A stretch of DNA of 58,160 bases from Alphaproteobacteria bacterium (lineage in GTDB: Bacteria > Pseudomonadota > Alphaproteobacteria > JAJFIK01), in the NCBI GenBank assembly GCA_021774965.1, contig JAJFIL010000282.1, positions 1 to 58,160 of the forward strand, read 5' to 3'. This document shows, piece by piece, positions 46,545 to 55,180 of this stretch. The translations under genes were made by a program, and so were the position numbers. Within the stretch, counting starts at the first letter, position 1. Every line of letters starts with the position of its first letter. The notes beneath the pieces are model-generated. The model saw nothing but the letters and a program-made list of their open reading frames with translations, searched no databases and was not told the origin of the DNA.

Positions 46545-47531
46545 TTATGCCCTCGCCGATACTGTGCGCTCGGTGCGCAGGCGGGGGTCAACCACCACAT
46601 AAAGAATATCGACGATCAGGTTTGTGACCACGAAAATCAAACTGGCGAGCACCAGATAGGCGGACATGACGGGTACGTCGGCGAACTGGACGGCTTGAAT
46701 GAACAACAGTCCCATGCCCGGCCACTGGAAGACTGTTTCAGTAACAATAGAGAATGCGATCAACCCACCGATGTTGAGACCCGTGATGGTGATCACCGGG
46801 ATCAGTGTGTTCTTCAGCGCATGGCCAAAGTTGATGGCGCGGTTTGTGAGCCCTCGCGCGCGGGCAAACTTGATGTAGTCGGTACGCAGAACTTCCAACA
46901 TTTCCGCGCGAACCAACCTGAGGATCAATGTGAGCTGATAGAGCCCCAAGGTGACCGCCGGCATGATGATGGCTTTCAGCCCCGCGATGGTCACAAGGCC
47001 AGTGGTCCAGCCGCCCAAGTCCACCACCTCACCTCGACCGAACGAGGGCAGCCAATTCAGGGTGACGGCGAAGACAAAGATCAACAATATGCCTAGCACG
47101 AACGTTGGCAGGGAAACACCTGCCAGCGAGACGGTCAGAATCAATCGCGAGAACCAGGCATTGCGATAAAGCGCGGTCAGAATGCCAAGCGGTATTCCAA
47201 AGGAAAGCGCAAAGAGGGCAGATACGGCCACCAGCTCCAATGTGGCGGGCAAGCGCTCGGCAAGTAAGTCTGAGACGGGGCGCTGGAGGCGATAGGAGAT
47301 ACCAAAGTCACCGCGCGAGGCATTGATGACGAAATTATAGAATTGCACCGGCACCGGATCATTAAGGCCCAGATCTTCGCGCAAGCGCTCCCGGTCTTCC
47401 AGGGTGGCTTCTTGGCCCACCATGTTGGAGATGGGGTCGCCCACAAAGTTCGACAGCATGAAAGCAGCCATGGCGACCACCAGCATGACCATTGCGGCCT
47501 GAAATAACCGATTGAGAATGAGTATGCCCAA
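46545..47531 (-). CDS. ABC transporter permease (DppB-like)
   Basis: 328 residues, six membrane helices. N-terminal LILNRLFQAAMVMLVVAMAAF and the EAA-loop TDYIKFARARGLTNRAINFGHALKN (given as TDYIKFARARGL and NRAINFGHALKN) are family features. The first codon in the chosen frame is TTG (47531); no nearer ATG fits. 42 bases after the binding protein gene's stop. Confidence 0.93.
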   Translation of the reverse strand: MGILILNRLFQAAMVMLVVAMAAFMLSNFVGDPISNMVGQEATLEDRERLREDLGLNDPVPVQFYNFVINASRGDFGISYRLQRPVSDLLAERLPATLELVAVSALFALSFGIPLGILTALYRNAWFSRLILTVSLAGVSLPTFVLGILLIFVFAVTLNWLPSFGRGEVVDLGGWTTGLVTIAGLKAIIMPAVTLGLYQLTLILRLVRAEMLEVLRTDYIKFARARGLTNRAINFGHALKNTLIPVITITGLNIGGLIAFSIVTETVFQWPGMGLLFIQAVQFADVPVMSAYLVLASLIFVVTNLIVDILYVVVDPRLRTERTVSARA

Positions 47532-47572
47532 AACTCTGTCCGCCCCCTGATTGCCTTGCCTAGCGCTGCTTC

Positions 47573-49162
47573 TTACTCTTCGACGAACCGGCCCATATAA
47601 AACTGTGGTGTGTTATTGGAAACAACCGGCTGGCTGAACCTATCACGCATGGCCCAGACAATCACCTGGTGATGAAGGGGGATGAAGACCAAATCTTCGG
47701 TAGCAATGGCCCATGCCTGCGCAATCAACTCATTGCGCACACCCACGTCCAGCTCCTGACTGATCTGGTTGGTCAGATCATCCAGAGCCGGATTGTCATA
47801 GCCGGTGCCATTGTTCGGCCGGTTGGAGTGATAGAGGAACTGAAACACATACTCACTGTCCAGTGTCGGCACGCCCCAGCCTTGCATGTAGAAATCTGTT
47901 TCTCGATTGTCGATCTTTGGGAAATGCAGCGACTTGGGCTGTGCATCCAGCGTTACATCGATGCCGATACGGGCCAGCATGCTCACGGTTGCCTGACAAA
48001 TCGATTCGTCATTCACATACCGGTTATTGGGACAATCCAGGGTGACTTCAAAGCCATCGGGATAGCCTGCTTCCGTAAGCAAGGCACGGGACGCTTCAGG
48101 GTCAAAGGCGGGCCGGGTGTCCAGCTCTTCGGTATAGCCATTGATGGGAGGTGAGATGATCACCCCGGCAGGCTCGGAGAGCCCGCGCATGATGCGGCTC
48201 TGGATCGCATCAATGTTGATGGCTTGATAAACCGCCTGGCGAACCCGCACATCTGCGAAAGGGTTGCTTCCGCGAATATTGGAGGATTCCAGCTCATCAT
48301 CACCCTGATTGAGGCCAAAGAAGATGGTGCGCACTTGAGCCGTTTGCTGAACATTCAGTCCAGGTGCGCCAGAGATGCGACGCAGATCTTGCAATGGTGG
48401 GTCCAGAACGAAATCAACCTCACCGGAAAGAAGCGCTGCAATGCGGGTGGCGTCATTGGAAATGGGTGTATAAACAATGCGGTCGATATTGTGCGGCTCA
48501 AATACTTCTAGACCCCACCAATTATCATTCCGTACCATGACGGTTCTGATGTCAGGCTCCCGTAGTTCCAGGATGAACGGGCCGGTGCCCATGCCATGGC
48601 GCACGGCATAGTTTTCATCGCCTGCGCTGAAGTCCTGAGCGGTCTCAACACTGTGCTCTTCCGCCCAATCACGGTTGAGAATGAAGACATCGGTCAGGTT
48701 ATTGACCAGCAAAGGTGTGGGCACGGAGGTATGAAGCCGCACCACATGATCGGAAACAATCTCTACTTCTGTGACCGTATCAATCAAAGGGCGGAAATCG
48801 GATGTCTCGCCTTGGGCCCGCTCAATGGAAAAGGCCACATCATCGCCGGTAAATGGCGTGCCATCGTGGAAAGTAACCCCTTCGCGTAACCGAAATTCCC
48901 ATATGAGCGGGTCAACCAGTTCCCAGGAACTGGCCAGTTTAGGCAACAGGACCAGTTCCGCATCGCGAGAAACCAGGGGCTCATAAACTTGCGTAAGGGC
49001 GGTGATGGTGGGGGTCTCGTTTTGCCCATGAGGGTCAAATGTAAGGGCATCCCCCCGGCTGGCCCAGCGCAGCACGTTTTCTTCGCCTTGAGCCAATGCT
49101 GAGCTTGCGCCCACAACAGTCATCATGGCTGCCAGAACGGCGCCAAAAACATGACCCTTCAT
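47573..49162 (-). CDS. Periplasmic solute-binding protein, family 5 (peptide/opine type)
   Basis: 529 residues. The signal peptide ends ALAQG. Family 5 features: LTFDPHGQNETPTI, YEPLVSRDAELVLLPKLASS, SWELVDPLIWEFRLREGVTF and a C-terminal IPLHHQVIVWAM. First gene of the leftward transporter operon (binding protein, DppB, DppC, DppD, DppF-like). Substrate specificity cannot be read from sequence; peptides, glutathione, opines and nickel complexes are all transported by relatives. Confidence 0.94.
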   Translation of the reverse strand: MKGHVFGAVLAAMMTVVGASSALAQGEENVLRWASRGDALTFDPHGQNETPTITALTQVYEPLVSRDAELVLLPKLASSWELVDPLIWEFRLREGVTFHDGTPFTGDDVAFSIERAQGETSDFRPLIDTVTEVEIVSDHVVRLHTSVPTPLLVNNLTDVFILNRDWAEEHSVETAQDFSAGDENYAVRHGMGTGPFILELREPDIRTVMVRNDNWWGLEVFEPHNIDRIVYTPISNDATRIAALLSGEVDFVLDPPLQDLRRISGAPGLNVQQTAQVRTIFFGLNQGDDELESSNIRGSNPFADVRVRQAVYQAINIDAIQSRIMRGLSEPAGVIISPPINGYTEELDTRPAFDPEASRALLTEAGYPDGFEVTLDCPNNRYVNDESICQATVSMLARIGIDVTLDAQPKSLHFPKIDNRETDFYMQGWGVPTLDSEYVFQFLYHSNRPNNGTGYDNPALDDLTNQISQELDVGVRNELIAQAWAIATEDLVFIPLHHQVIVWAMRDRFSQPVVSNNTPQFYMGRFVEE

Positions 49163-49300
49163 AATATTCCTCCCTTGGCCCGCCTTTGCCTCACTTGGGT
49201 GAAATCCCGGCAGGCAATCTGTGCCCCGCGCGGGAGCATAGTGATGGTTTGGGGTAAGGCCAAGGCCTTCTTTAGGGGCAGGCCCAGCCGGAAGGCAGGG

Positions 49301-49984
49301 CTAGATCAATTCTGCTTGACGAAAGCTGACATGGGTGCCGCGGCCAATGATCAGGTGATCAATAAGCTGAATTTTCAATGCTTTAGCAGCGCCCTCAATT
49401 TCCTTGGTCATTTCGATATCGGCGCGGGACGGGGTGGGGTCGCCGCTGGGGTGATTATGCACCAGCACGATGCCCGAGGCGCCCAGATCCAGAGCTCGCT
49501 TGACCACCTCGCGGGGATAGACCGGGGTGTGGTTCACCGTGCCCTTTTGCTGTAACTCGTCCGCCACAAGAGAGTTTTTGTGATCCATGAACAGCACGCG
49601 GAATTGCTCTGTGTCGCCGTAAGCCATGGAGGCGGTGCAATACTCGATCACCTTTGCCCAGGACCGCAAGACCGGGCGATTGAGAATGCGTGCTTGTGAA
49701 AGTTTTAAAGAGGCAGCTTGAACGATTTTCAATTCAGCAACAGCGCCTTCGCCGAGGCCGTCAAATTCACGCAAGCGTTCGATGGGTGCACTGACGACTT
49801 CGCCGAAACTGCCAAATTGATCGATCAAGGATTTTGCAAGGGGTTTGACATCGCGCCGCGGGATGGCGCGGAAGAGAACAAGTTCCAGAAGTTCATAATC
49901 TTGCAGCCCGTCAGAGCCTGCTTTCAAAAAACGATCCCGGAGGCGCTGGCGGTGTCCCGCATAGTGGGGCTTGTCATCCGCCAA
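49301..49984 (-). CDS. radC: RadC family JAB/MPN protein
   Basis: 227 residues. N-terminal helix-hairpin-helix part ([26 protein letters not shown]) and the C-terminal JAMM metalloprotease-like domain with the HxH...D motif in [16 protein letters not shown]. Despite the name, RadC is probably not a repair protein; function remains unsettled. TTG start with GAGGG about eight bases upstream. It lies 12 bases after the map stop. Confidence 0.93.
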   Translation of the reverse strand: MADDKPHYAGHRQRLRDRFLKAGSDGLQDYELLELVLFRAIPRRDVKPLAKSLIDQFGSFGEVVSAPIERLREFDGLGEGAVAELKIVQAASLKLSQARILNRPVLRSWAKVIEYCTASMAYGDTEQFRVLFMDHKNSLVADELQQKGTVNHTPVYPREVVKRALDLGASGIVLVHNHPSGDPTPSRADIEMTKEIEGAAKALKIQLIDHLIIGRGTHVSFRQAELI

Positions 49985-49996
49985 ATTAAAATCCCT

Positions 49997-50821
49997 CTAG
50001 GACGAATAAGGCGGGCGGTCGAGGCCTGCTGGTGATTTGGTAAAGACCTCAACACCGTCTGCTGTCACCCCAAGGGAATGTTCGAACTGGGCGGACAAGG
50101 ATTTGTCTTTCGTCACCGCTGTCCAGCCATCGTTGAGCAATTTGACCTGCCACTTGCCCAGATTGATCATGGGCTCCACGGTAAAGAACATGCCTTCGCG
50201 CAGCACAGTGCCGTCACCGGCTCGGCCATAGTGAAGGATATTTGGCGGCTCATGAAACACGCGGCCCAAACCATGGCCGCAAAAATCCTTGACGACGGAA
50301 CAACGTTGGCTTTCCGCATGCGCCTGAATGGCAGCGCCGATATCGCCAGTGGTGGCGCCGGGCTTGATGACTTCAATGCCTTTCCAGAGACATTCGAAAG
50401 TAACATCCGTCAGGCGGCGCGCTTTTACTTTTGGCTCGCCCGCCCAATACATGCGGCTTGTGTCCCCATGCCATCCATCAACAATTGACGTGACATCAAT
50501 GTTGAGAATGTCGCCATCTTTTAGAACCCGGTCGCCGGGAATGCCGTGACAGACCACGTGATTGATCGATGTGCAGCAGGTCTTGGAATAGCCTTTGTAA
50601 AACACCGTGGCGGGCAGGGCGTCATTGTCCATGGTGAACTCATAGACAAGATCATCGATGCGCTGCGTGGTGACGCCGGGTTTAACTTCCGAGGCCAGCA
50701 TATCCAGCGCGCGGGCAGAAACCTGTCCAGCCTTGCGCATGCCTTCGAAATCTTCCGGCTTGTGAATGCGCACCAGCCCCGTGGGATCTTCCCCTGCTTC
50801 CATGTCTTCGATGTAACTCAT
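49997..50821 (-). CDS. map: Methionine aminopeptidase, type I
   Basis: 274 residues. Removes N-terminal methionine from new proteins; two-metal pita-bread fold with ligands in ILNIDVTSIVDGWHGDTSRMY, GHGLGRVFHEPPNI and FFTVEPMINLG. Length is typical. Likely cotranscribed with radC, which starts 12 bases downstream of its stop. Confidence 0.97.
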   Translation of the reverse strand: MSYIEDMEAGEDPTGLVRIHKPEDFEGMRKAGQVSARALDMLASEVKPGVTTQRIDDLVYEFTMDNDALPATVFYKGYSKTCCTSINHVVCHGIPGDRVLKDGDILNIDVTSIVDGWHGDTSRMYWAGEPKVKARRLTDVTFECLWKGIEVIKPGATTGDIGAAIQAHAESQRCSVVKDFCGHGLGRVFHEPPNILHYGRAGDGTVLREGMFFTVEPMINLGKWQVKLLNDGWTAVTKDKSLSAQFEHSLGVTADGVEVFTKSPAGLDRPPYSS

Positions 50822-50888
50822 AAACTCCAGTTCCTGCCTCGAAGTTTTGGGATTTCGATTCCCGCATTAGGCCCCTAAAGGTCAAGCT

Positions 50889-51590
50889 TTAGAGGTTAAG
50901 TTTTAGAGCGTCGGTCACTCTTATGAATTTAGGGCTAATGTCGCATCCGTAGACCAGCACCTCAACCCCTCGTTTCATCGCTAAATCGAAGTTTTCTGCG
51001 TATTTGGGGTCAATATCGCGGGCAAGGGAAAAGCTTTCGCAATCGGTACGCTGGACCAGGTACATCATGACCGCACGCGCGCCTTGCTCGACCATATCAC
51101 CCAACTCCACCAAATGCTTGGTGCCGCGGGCTGTGACGCTGTCAGGAAATTCGGCCAAAGGCGGGGTGCGGCTCAGGTGGACATTCTTGACTTCCACATA
51201 ACACGGACGCTCATCGCCGCCGTCTTCCAGCAAGATATCAATGCGGCTGTTCTTGCCATATTTCACTTCCCGGCGCAGGGAGGCGTATCCGCAAAGCTCC
51301 TTGATCTTGTCCTCGCGAATGGCCTCTTCCACCAGTTTGTTAGGATGCATGGTGTTGATGCCGACCATGGCATCAGCGACTTGCAACAACTCCCAGGAAT
51401 GTTTGAGCTTGCGTTTGGGGTTGTCAGAGGTCGAGAGCCAGACTTTGCGACCAGGCTCAGACAGACCCATCATGGAGCCCGGGTTGGCGCAATGGGCGGT
51501 GATCTCCTCGCCGCTGTCGAGTTTTATGTCCGCGAGGAAACGCTTGTAGCGCTTGATCAAGGTGCCAGTGATGAGGGGAGGGAGTTCCAT
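50889..51590 (-). CDS. sfsA: Sugar fermentation stimulation protein homologue SfsA
   Basis: 233 residues. RYKRFLADIKLDSGEEITAHCANPGSM is split here by position: residues about 15-32 hold the conserved start, and CANPGSMMGL follows. ERPCYVEVKNVHLSR and DSVTARGTKHLVEL complete the family pattern, which has a PD-(D/E)XK-like nuclease core and DNA-binding activity. Cellular role poorly defined. Divergent from the molybdopterin-domain gene with 61 bases between. Confidence 0.95.
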   Translation of the reverse strand: MELPPLITGTLIKRYKRFLADIKLDSGEEITAHCANPGSMMGLSEPGRKVWLSTSDNPKRKLKHSWELLQVADAMVGINTMHPNKLVEEAIREDKIKELCGYASLRREVKYGKNSRIDILLEDGGDERPCYVEVKNVHLSRTPPLAEFPDSVTARGTKHLVELGDMVEQGARAVMMYLVQRTDCESFSLARDIDPKYAENFDLAMKRGVEVLVYGCDISPKFIRVTDALKLNL

Positions 51591-51651
51591 AGGGCTGGAA
51601 CCTATAGATATGAGACTGGACAGACAAGCGGATGGGGCTTACCTCAAAGGC

Positions 51652-52410
51652 ATGACCGATCAACCCACCGCAGCTGTTCTGATCATCGGCGACGAGATTC
51701 TCTCGGGCCGAACCAAGGACGCAAATCTTGCCTGCATCGCGCTCAAGCTTGGCAGCATTGGCATTGAGGTGATCGAAGCATGCATTGTCTCCGATGATGA
51801 GGCGGCAATCGTTGAGGCGGTGAACACGCTGCGGGCGGCTTATACTTATGTCTTTACCACCGGCGGCATCGGCCCCACTCACGATGACATCACAGCGGAC
51901 TGTATCGCCAAGGCCTTCGGGGTCCCCATTGATGTGCGGGAAGATGCTCTGGCCATCCTGGAAGCGCACTACCAACACAAACCGGGGGAGCTGAACGAGC
52001 CCCGTATGCGGATGGCCCGTATTCCCGATGGTGCGGAGCTCATCGACAATCCAGTTTCAAAGGCTCCGGGCTTCCGGCTCGGAAATGTTCATGTGATGGC
52101 GGGCATTCCGATTCTTGTGGAAGTGATGATGGATGGGCTTTTGGAGAAGCTTTCCGGCGGAAAGGTGCTTTTGACCCACACGATCAGCGCTTTTATCGCA
52201 GAAAGTCACGTAGCACCTGGATTACGCAAGATTCAGGAAGATCATCCCGACGTGCGCATCGGCTCTTACCCCTTCCTGCGGGATGGCAAGTCAGGGGCTA
52301 GCCTGGTGATTCGATCCACAGATGACGCAGCGTTAACTTCGGTTTGCGCGCTTGTACGCGATGTGGTGCGCGCCACCGGCGAGACAATACAGGCCGACAT
52401 TCGCAGTTGA
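51652..52410 (+). CDS. Molybdopterin-binding-domain protein (CinA N-terminal-like)
   Basis: 252 residues. MoaB/Mog-fold N-terminal domain: AVLIIGDEILSGRTKDANL, YVFTTGGIGPTHDDITADCI and FRLGNVHVMAGIP. The nicotinamide-nucleotide amidase domain of full CinA is absent, so it belongs to the short, CinA-N-like group (competence/damage-inducible protein A domain, possibly an ADP-ribose pyrophosphatase). ATG at 51652 chosen; earlier in-frame starts overlap sfsA. Confidence 0.9.
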   Translation: MTDQPTAAVLIIGDEILSGRTKDANLACIALKLGSIGIEVIEACIVSDDEAAIVEAVNTLRAAYTYVFTTGGIGPTHDDITADCIAKAFGVPIDVREDALAILEAHYQHKPGELNEPRMRMARIPDGAELIDNPVSKAPGFRLGNVHVMAGIPILVEVMMDGLLEKLSGGKVLLTHTISAFIAESHVAPGLRKIQEDHPDVRIGSYPFLRDGKSGASLVIRSTDDAALTSVCALVRDVVRATGETIQADIRS

Positions 52411-52691
52411 TCGCCTGTGGCACTGCAGCAACAAACCTCTCGGTAATTTGAACGATTAGTACCCAAAAGCGCCCATTTTTGCCATATTTCGAGGGCCTTT
52501 TCGTTAACTGAACGCGCATCATCCCTTGCGATTGGGGCCGTTCATGGTAAGAATCGTGTGAATCTGTGCTGGGGATGAAACCGGCCGGATCCTTTGTAAT
52601 GGCGGGTGCAGCGGCGCGACTTAACCGAATGTCGCAGTAAGCCGCCAATTATACCGGAGGATCGGCCCGGTAGGGAGTATAGGAGAGTTAA

Positions 52692-52952
52692 ATGGCAAAG
52701 TTGAATACCGGTTTGATGGGGATTGCTGCAGGCGCAGCCATGTTGTTGGTGGCTGGATCAGCCGCTGCACTGGATTCCAGTGTTGAAGGCATGGAAATGT
52801 CCGGCACTCATCAGTTCTATGTCTGGTGCACAGGCGCCGACGATTATGAAGCAACGGCAGATGGTTCCGATTGGAAGGACGCACAGGCTAACCTGTATGG
52901 CTCCCTTTCCGGCAACAACTGCTGGCCTGTATGGCAAGGCCTAGTCGACTAA
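52692..52952 (+). CDS. Small secreted protein of unknown function
   Basis: 86 residues. A signal peptide (LMGIAAGAAMLLVAGSAAA, cleavage after about residue 27) leads to a mature chain of about 59 residues with aromatic residues and two cysteines (VWCTGADDY, NNCWPVWQ), which could form a disulfide. Strong TAGGAGAG site before the ATG and a terminator right after the stop: a single, probably well-expressed gene. Upstream 52411-52691 holds no other gene. No family recognised. Confidence 0.75.
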   Translation: MAKLNTGLMGIAAGAAMLLVAGSAAALDSSVEGMEMSGTHQFYVWCTGADDYEATADGSDWKDAQANLYGSLSGNNCWPVWQGLVD

Positions 52953-52975
52953 GTCGATTAGCCTATCAGTTTAAG

Positions 52976-53013
52976 AAGGCGTGAGTGGCTTTGCGGCTGC
53001 TCACGCCTTTTTT
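52976..53013 (+). terminator. Rho-independent terminator of the small secreted protein gene
   Basis: AAGGCGTGAG (52976-52985) pairs exactly with CTCACGCCTT (53000-53009) around a 14-base loop, followed by a T tract to 53013. Confidence 0.9.
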
Positions 53014-53113
53014 GTAAGCGCAGCCGGCCCACAAGGTTGAATATTGCTCAATGGGTGGCCCAAAACTTTTGGTCGAAGAATTCGGCAAGATTGTCCTTGC
53101 CTTTGTCAGACCC

Positions 53114-53368
53114 TCAGATGCAGCAATTCCCTTCCTGAATAGGTGGGCAGGGCACATCTGCATAGGAACAAAAGACGCAGCAATCGCCAGCCAAAGGTTT
53201 TAACACCGCTCCACAGCCTTTGCAGTCATAGAAATACTGGCAGGCATCGGTTGGCATGGTTTCGGTTTCTTGATGACCACATTCAGGGCAAACAAGTGTT
53301 GAGCGCAACACGACACTTGGTTCACGGGCATCTGAGTTGTTGTCACTTGCTGAATTACCGTCTTGCAT
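53114..53368 (-). CDS. GDCCVxC-domain zinc-ribbon-like protein
   Basis: 84 residues with eleven cysteines. LVCPECGH (Cys27, Cys30) and YDCKGCGAVLKP (Cys49, Cys52) look like a zinc ribbon; AGDCCVFCSYADVPCPP (Cys63, 64, 67, 74) is the family signature, and the end is NCCI. GDCCVxC proteins are found beside mercury or heavy-metal genes, and metal binding is expected. The ATG at 53368 lies 14 bases inside the preceding gene, so translation is coupled. A TTG at 53395 is less likely. Confidence 0.88.
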   Translation of the reverse strand: MQDGNSASDNNSDAREPSVVLRSTLVCPECGHQETETMPTDACQYFYDCKGCGAVLKPLAGDCCVFCSYADVPCPPIQEGNCCI

Positions 53369-53747
53369 ACATGCCCCATATCCACTCTGGAACAAACGTC
53401 AAAAGAGCCAGAACCACAGTTCCTGAGATAAACTCGTTGACCCCCAAAAAGGGGATGGTCACCACATTAAAACCGGTTAGCAGCGTGCCAACGGCCCCGA
53501 TCAGAAATATAGGCCCGGAGATAAAACAATGCAGTCGGCCGCAGCGCCGCGCGTTTAAAACGCAGGCAGAACCCATCCAGAGAAACGTTCCGGCTATGAT
53601 TAGGATAATTGCCGCATCCGGCAACACGCCGCGGGTGAAATTCATAGAGACCAGAATCGCAATAGGTATCCCCCACGCAAGAGAAAAGGGCAAAGGCTGG
53701 CGCACCATATCCTTTGCTGTCTGCTGGGCTGTCTGTTGGTCAGTCAT
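53355..53747 (-). CDS. Small four-helix membrane protein with a C-x6-C-x4-C motif
   Basis: 130 residues. About four membrane helices (24-38, 44-62, 76-92, 105-125). Between helices 2 and 3 sits SACVLNARRCGRLHCFISGP, with Cys62, Cys69 and Cys74 on one short loop, which resembles the RCGRxHC motif of small membrane proteins found next to metal-resistance genes. Metal or thiol binding is inferred; it is not MerT or MerC by any motif I can see. Preceded by a MerR-type promoter and operator. First gene of a two-gene unit with the GDCCVxC protein. Confidence 0.78.
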   Translation of the reverse strand: MTDQQTAQQTAKDMVRQPLPFSLAWGIPIAILVSMNFTRGVLPDAAIILIIAGTFLWMGSACVLNARRCGRLHCFISGPIFLIGAVGTLLTGFNVVTIPFLGVNEFISGTVVLALLTFVPEWIWGMYARR

Positions 53748-53778
53748 GTCTCGCCTCGTTTCATATTGACTCACCGGC

Positions 53779-53809
53779 AGCATGAAGCCTGTAGGGGCTA
53801 CAGGGTCAA
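53779..53809 (-). promoter_or_regulatory. MerR-type promoter with palindromic operator in a long spacer
   Basis: Reading leftward: -35 TTGACC (53809-53804), a 19-base spacer, -10 CATGCT (53784-53779). The spacer is filled by CCTGTAG-N3-CTACAGG (53804-53788), a perfect palindrome. A 19-20 base spacer with a central dyad is the hallmark of MerR-activated promoters such as those of PbrR and CadR. It drives the membrane protein and GDCCVxC genes. Confidence 0.75.
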
Positions 53810-53814
53810 GGCAC

Positions 53815-54231
53815 CTAGATGTAAAGCGTATCGATGATGGGACAATCTGGAAGCTCGCCCTGACCGCACAAACCAACGAGGGATTTCAGTTGCCGCTGCA
53901 TTTTTTGTAGCTCGCGTATCTTGGTGCGCACGGCTTCAAGATGTTCAAGGGCGACGTTATGAATGTCACCGCAGGTGTAGGTGTTATTGTCGAGGAGGGC
54001 GCAAACGTTCTCGATCTCTTCAATCGTAAATCCAAGACCGCGCAGCCTGAGCACAAAGCTGAGCCGCTTCCTCGTATCGTCGCCATAGATACGGTATCCA
54101 TTGGCGGTTCGGCGCGGTTCCGGTAACAGTCCAATTTGTTCGTAATATCGGATGGTTTCCGGGCCACAATCCACCGCCGCGGCAAGCTGGCCTCGGCTGT
54201 AATCCAAATGGGACGGGGTTGGCTTTTTCAT
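53815..54231 (-). CDS. MerR family metal-responsive regulator
   Basis: 138 residues. Helix-turn-helix (YSRGQLAAAVDCGPETIRYYEQIGLL, by position 11-36) with the NGYRIYG wing, a long dimerisation helix (about 91-118), and a metal loop. Cys87 and Cys122 are 35 residues apart, exactly as Cys82 and Cys117 of Tn501 MerR, and Cys130 ends the loop (LCGQGELPDCPII), one residue shorter than in MerR. This ligand set fits Zn/Cd/Pb/Hg sensors. The ATG follows GGGAGG. The same operator lies before this gene and after it, suggesting autoregulation. Confidence 0.9.
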   Translation of the reverse strand: MKKPTPSHLDYSRGQLAAAVDCGPETIRYYEQIGLLPEPRRTANGYRIYGDDTRKRLSFVLRLRGLGFTIEEIENVCALLDNNTYTCGDIHNVALEHLEAVRTKIRELQKMQRQLKSLVGLCGQGELPDCPIIDTLYI

Positions 54232-54246
54232 ATCGACCTCCCTTAC

Positions 54247-54263
54247 CCTGTAGTCACTACAGG
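54247..54263. promoter_or_regulatory. Second MerR operator, upstream of the regulator gene
   Basis: CCTGTAG-TCA-CTACAGG, identical in both arms to the operator at 53788-53804. It lies 16 bases before the merR-like ATG. No good -35/-10 pair is seen around it in either direction, so it may mainly mediate autorepression. Confidence 0.75.
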
Positions 54264-54323
54264 TACGGGGAGTGTAGTGCGATTTCAAAAGCCAATCAAT
54301 TGGCACGTTAAATTGGTGGCGGG

Positions 54324-55001
54324 TTAGTCTTTTGGCTTGTAGGTCGTCCCAAAGATCGTATCGCAGATTGGAAATGTGATGTTGAAGTTATAGTTCGCCA
54401 TCAATTCGCGATTGTGATGCACCGTATGGTGATGCCGAAGCTGCGCCATGAACGGCAGACGGGCGATCCAGGAGCTCTTGTCGAGGTGATAGGACAAGTG
54501 CAGCAGCTCATAGATCAAAAAATAGCTTGTCGATGTAAAGACAAACAAAAGCGCGATATTCAAACTCAATAGAAAGTAGATGAGGATCGCGACTGGCGTT
54601 GCAAACGCCCCAAAGAAGAACAGCAGCATGATGGACGGAAACAGGACCGCCTTGAAATCGTCCGGCGATTCGATTGTATCTTCCGTATCTGTGAAGAACG
54701 AATGATGTTCGATGGAATGGCGGCGATAGATCAGGGCCAAAAGTTTTGTTGGATGGTGCATGGGCCCTTTGTGGCCCAGATATTCCGACAGGTTGGCATA
54801 GGTAAAGGTTATCGGAACAGTCAGCCACTCAACCCACGTCGGCCCTTGCAAGAACCACAGGGATGCGGTGATGATCCCCAATGTCACAATGAGAGTCAGC
54901 GTCAGATGCAATTGACCTGAATATTTAGGTGAAATATTCTCTTTCCGGAATTTCGCCCGCGCTCTTTCGACATATTGGTCCATGGGTGCGATGTTCTCCA
55001 T
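54324..55001 (-). CDS. Fatty acid hydroxylase / sterol desaturase superfamily protein
   Basis: 225 residues with about four membrane segments. The histidine motifs of the di-iron site are present: EYLGHKGPMHH, RRHSIEHHSFF, LLHLSYH and LRHHHTVHHNRELM. Members hydroxylate or desaturate lipids in membranes; the substrate is unknown. It ends with NFNITFPICDTIFGTTY, common in the family. The start is the ATG preceded by AGG, with a second ATG six codons on. Divergent from the amidase gene across a region with the TGAGT-N3-ACTCA palindrome. Confidence 0.9.
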   Translation of the reverse strand: MENIAPMDQYVERARAKFRKENISPKYSGQLHLTLTLIVTLGIITASLWFLQGPTWVEWLTVPITFTYANLSEYLGHKGPMHHPTKLLALIYRRHSIEHHSFFTDTEDTIESPDDFKAVLFPSIMLLFFFGAFATPVAILIYFLLSLNIALLFVFTSTSYFLIYELLHLSYHLDKSSWIARLPFMAQLRHHHTVHHNRELMANYNFNITFPICDTIFGTTYKPKD

Positions 55002-55074
55002 CCTGATCGGGCAAGTCTGTAACCGGAGCAGGTTTGCCTTGTCATTTCCCTCGCGTCAAGTAATATACGAGTTC

Positions 55075-55087
55075 TGAGTAACACTCA
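55075..55087. promoter_or_regulatory. TGAGT-N3-ACTCA palindrome between divergent genes
   Basis: TGAGT (55075-55079), AAC, ACTCA (55083-55087). The same 5-3-5 dyad is found at 56649-56661 before the acyl-CoA dehydrogenase gene. It sits between the hydroxylase-like and amidase genes and could control both. The regulator is not in the window. Confidence 0.5.
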
Positions 55088-55180
55088 ACAATCGCTGCGC
55101 AACCAGTTTGACCTGAGCTTGCGAGCGTCTGTTGCCGCAAGCTATCTGCCGCCAATTGCCGCTAAAGAGAGGTCAGGCCC

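Noticed and set aside
53368-53395. TTG start for the GDCCVxC protein
   Set aside because: An ATG nine codons downstream gives a cleaner N terminus; the extra residues are not part of the domain.
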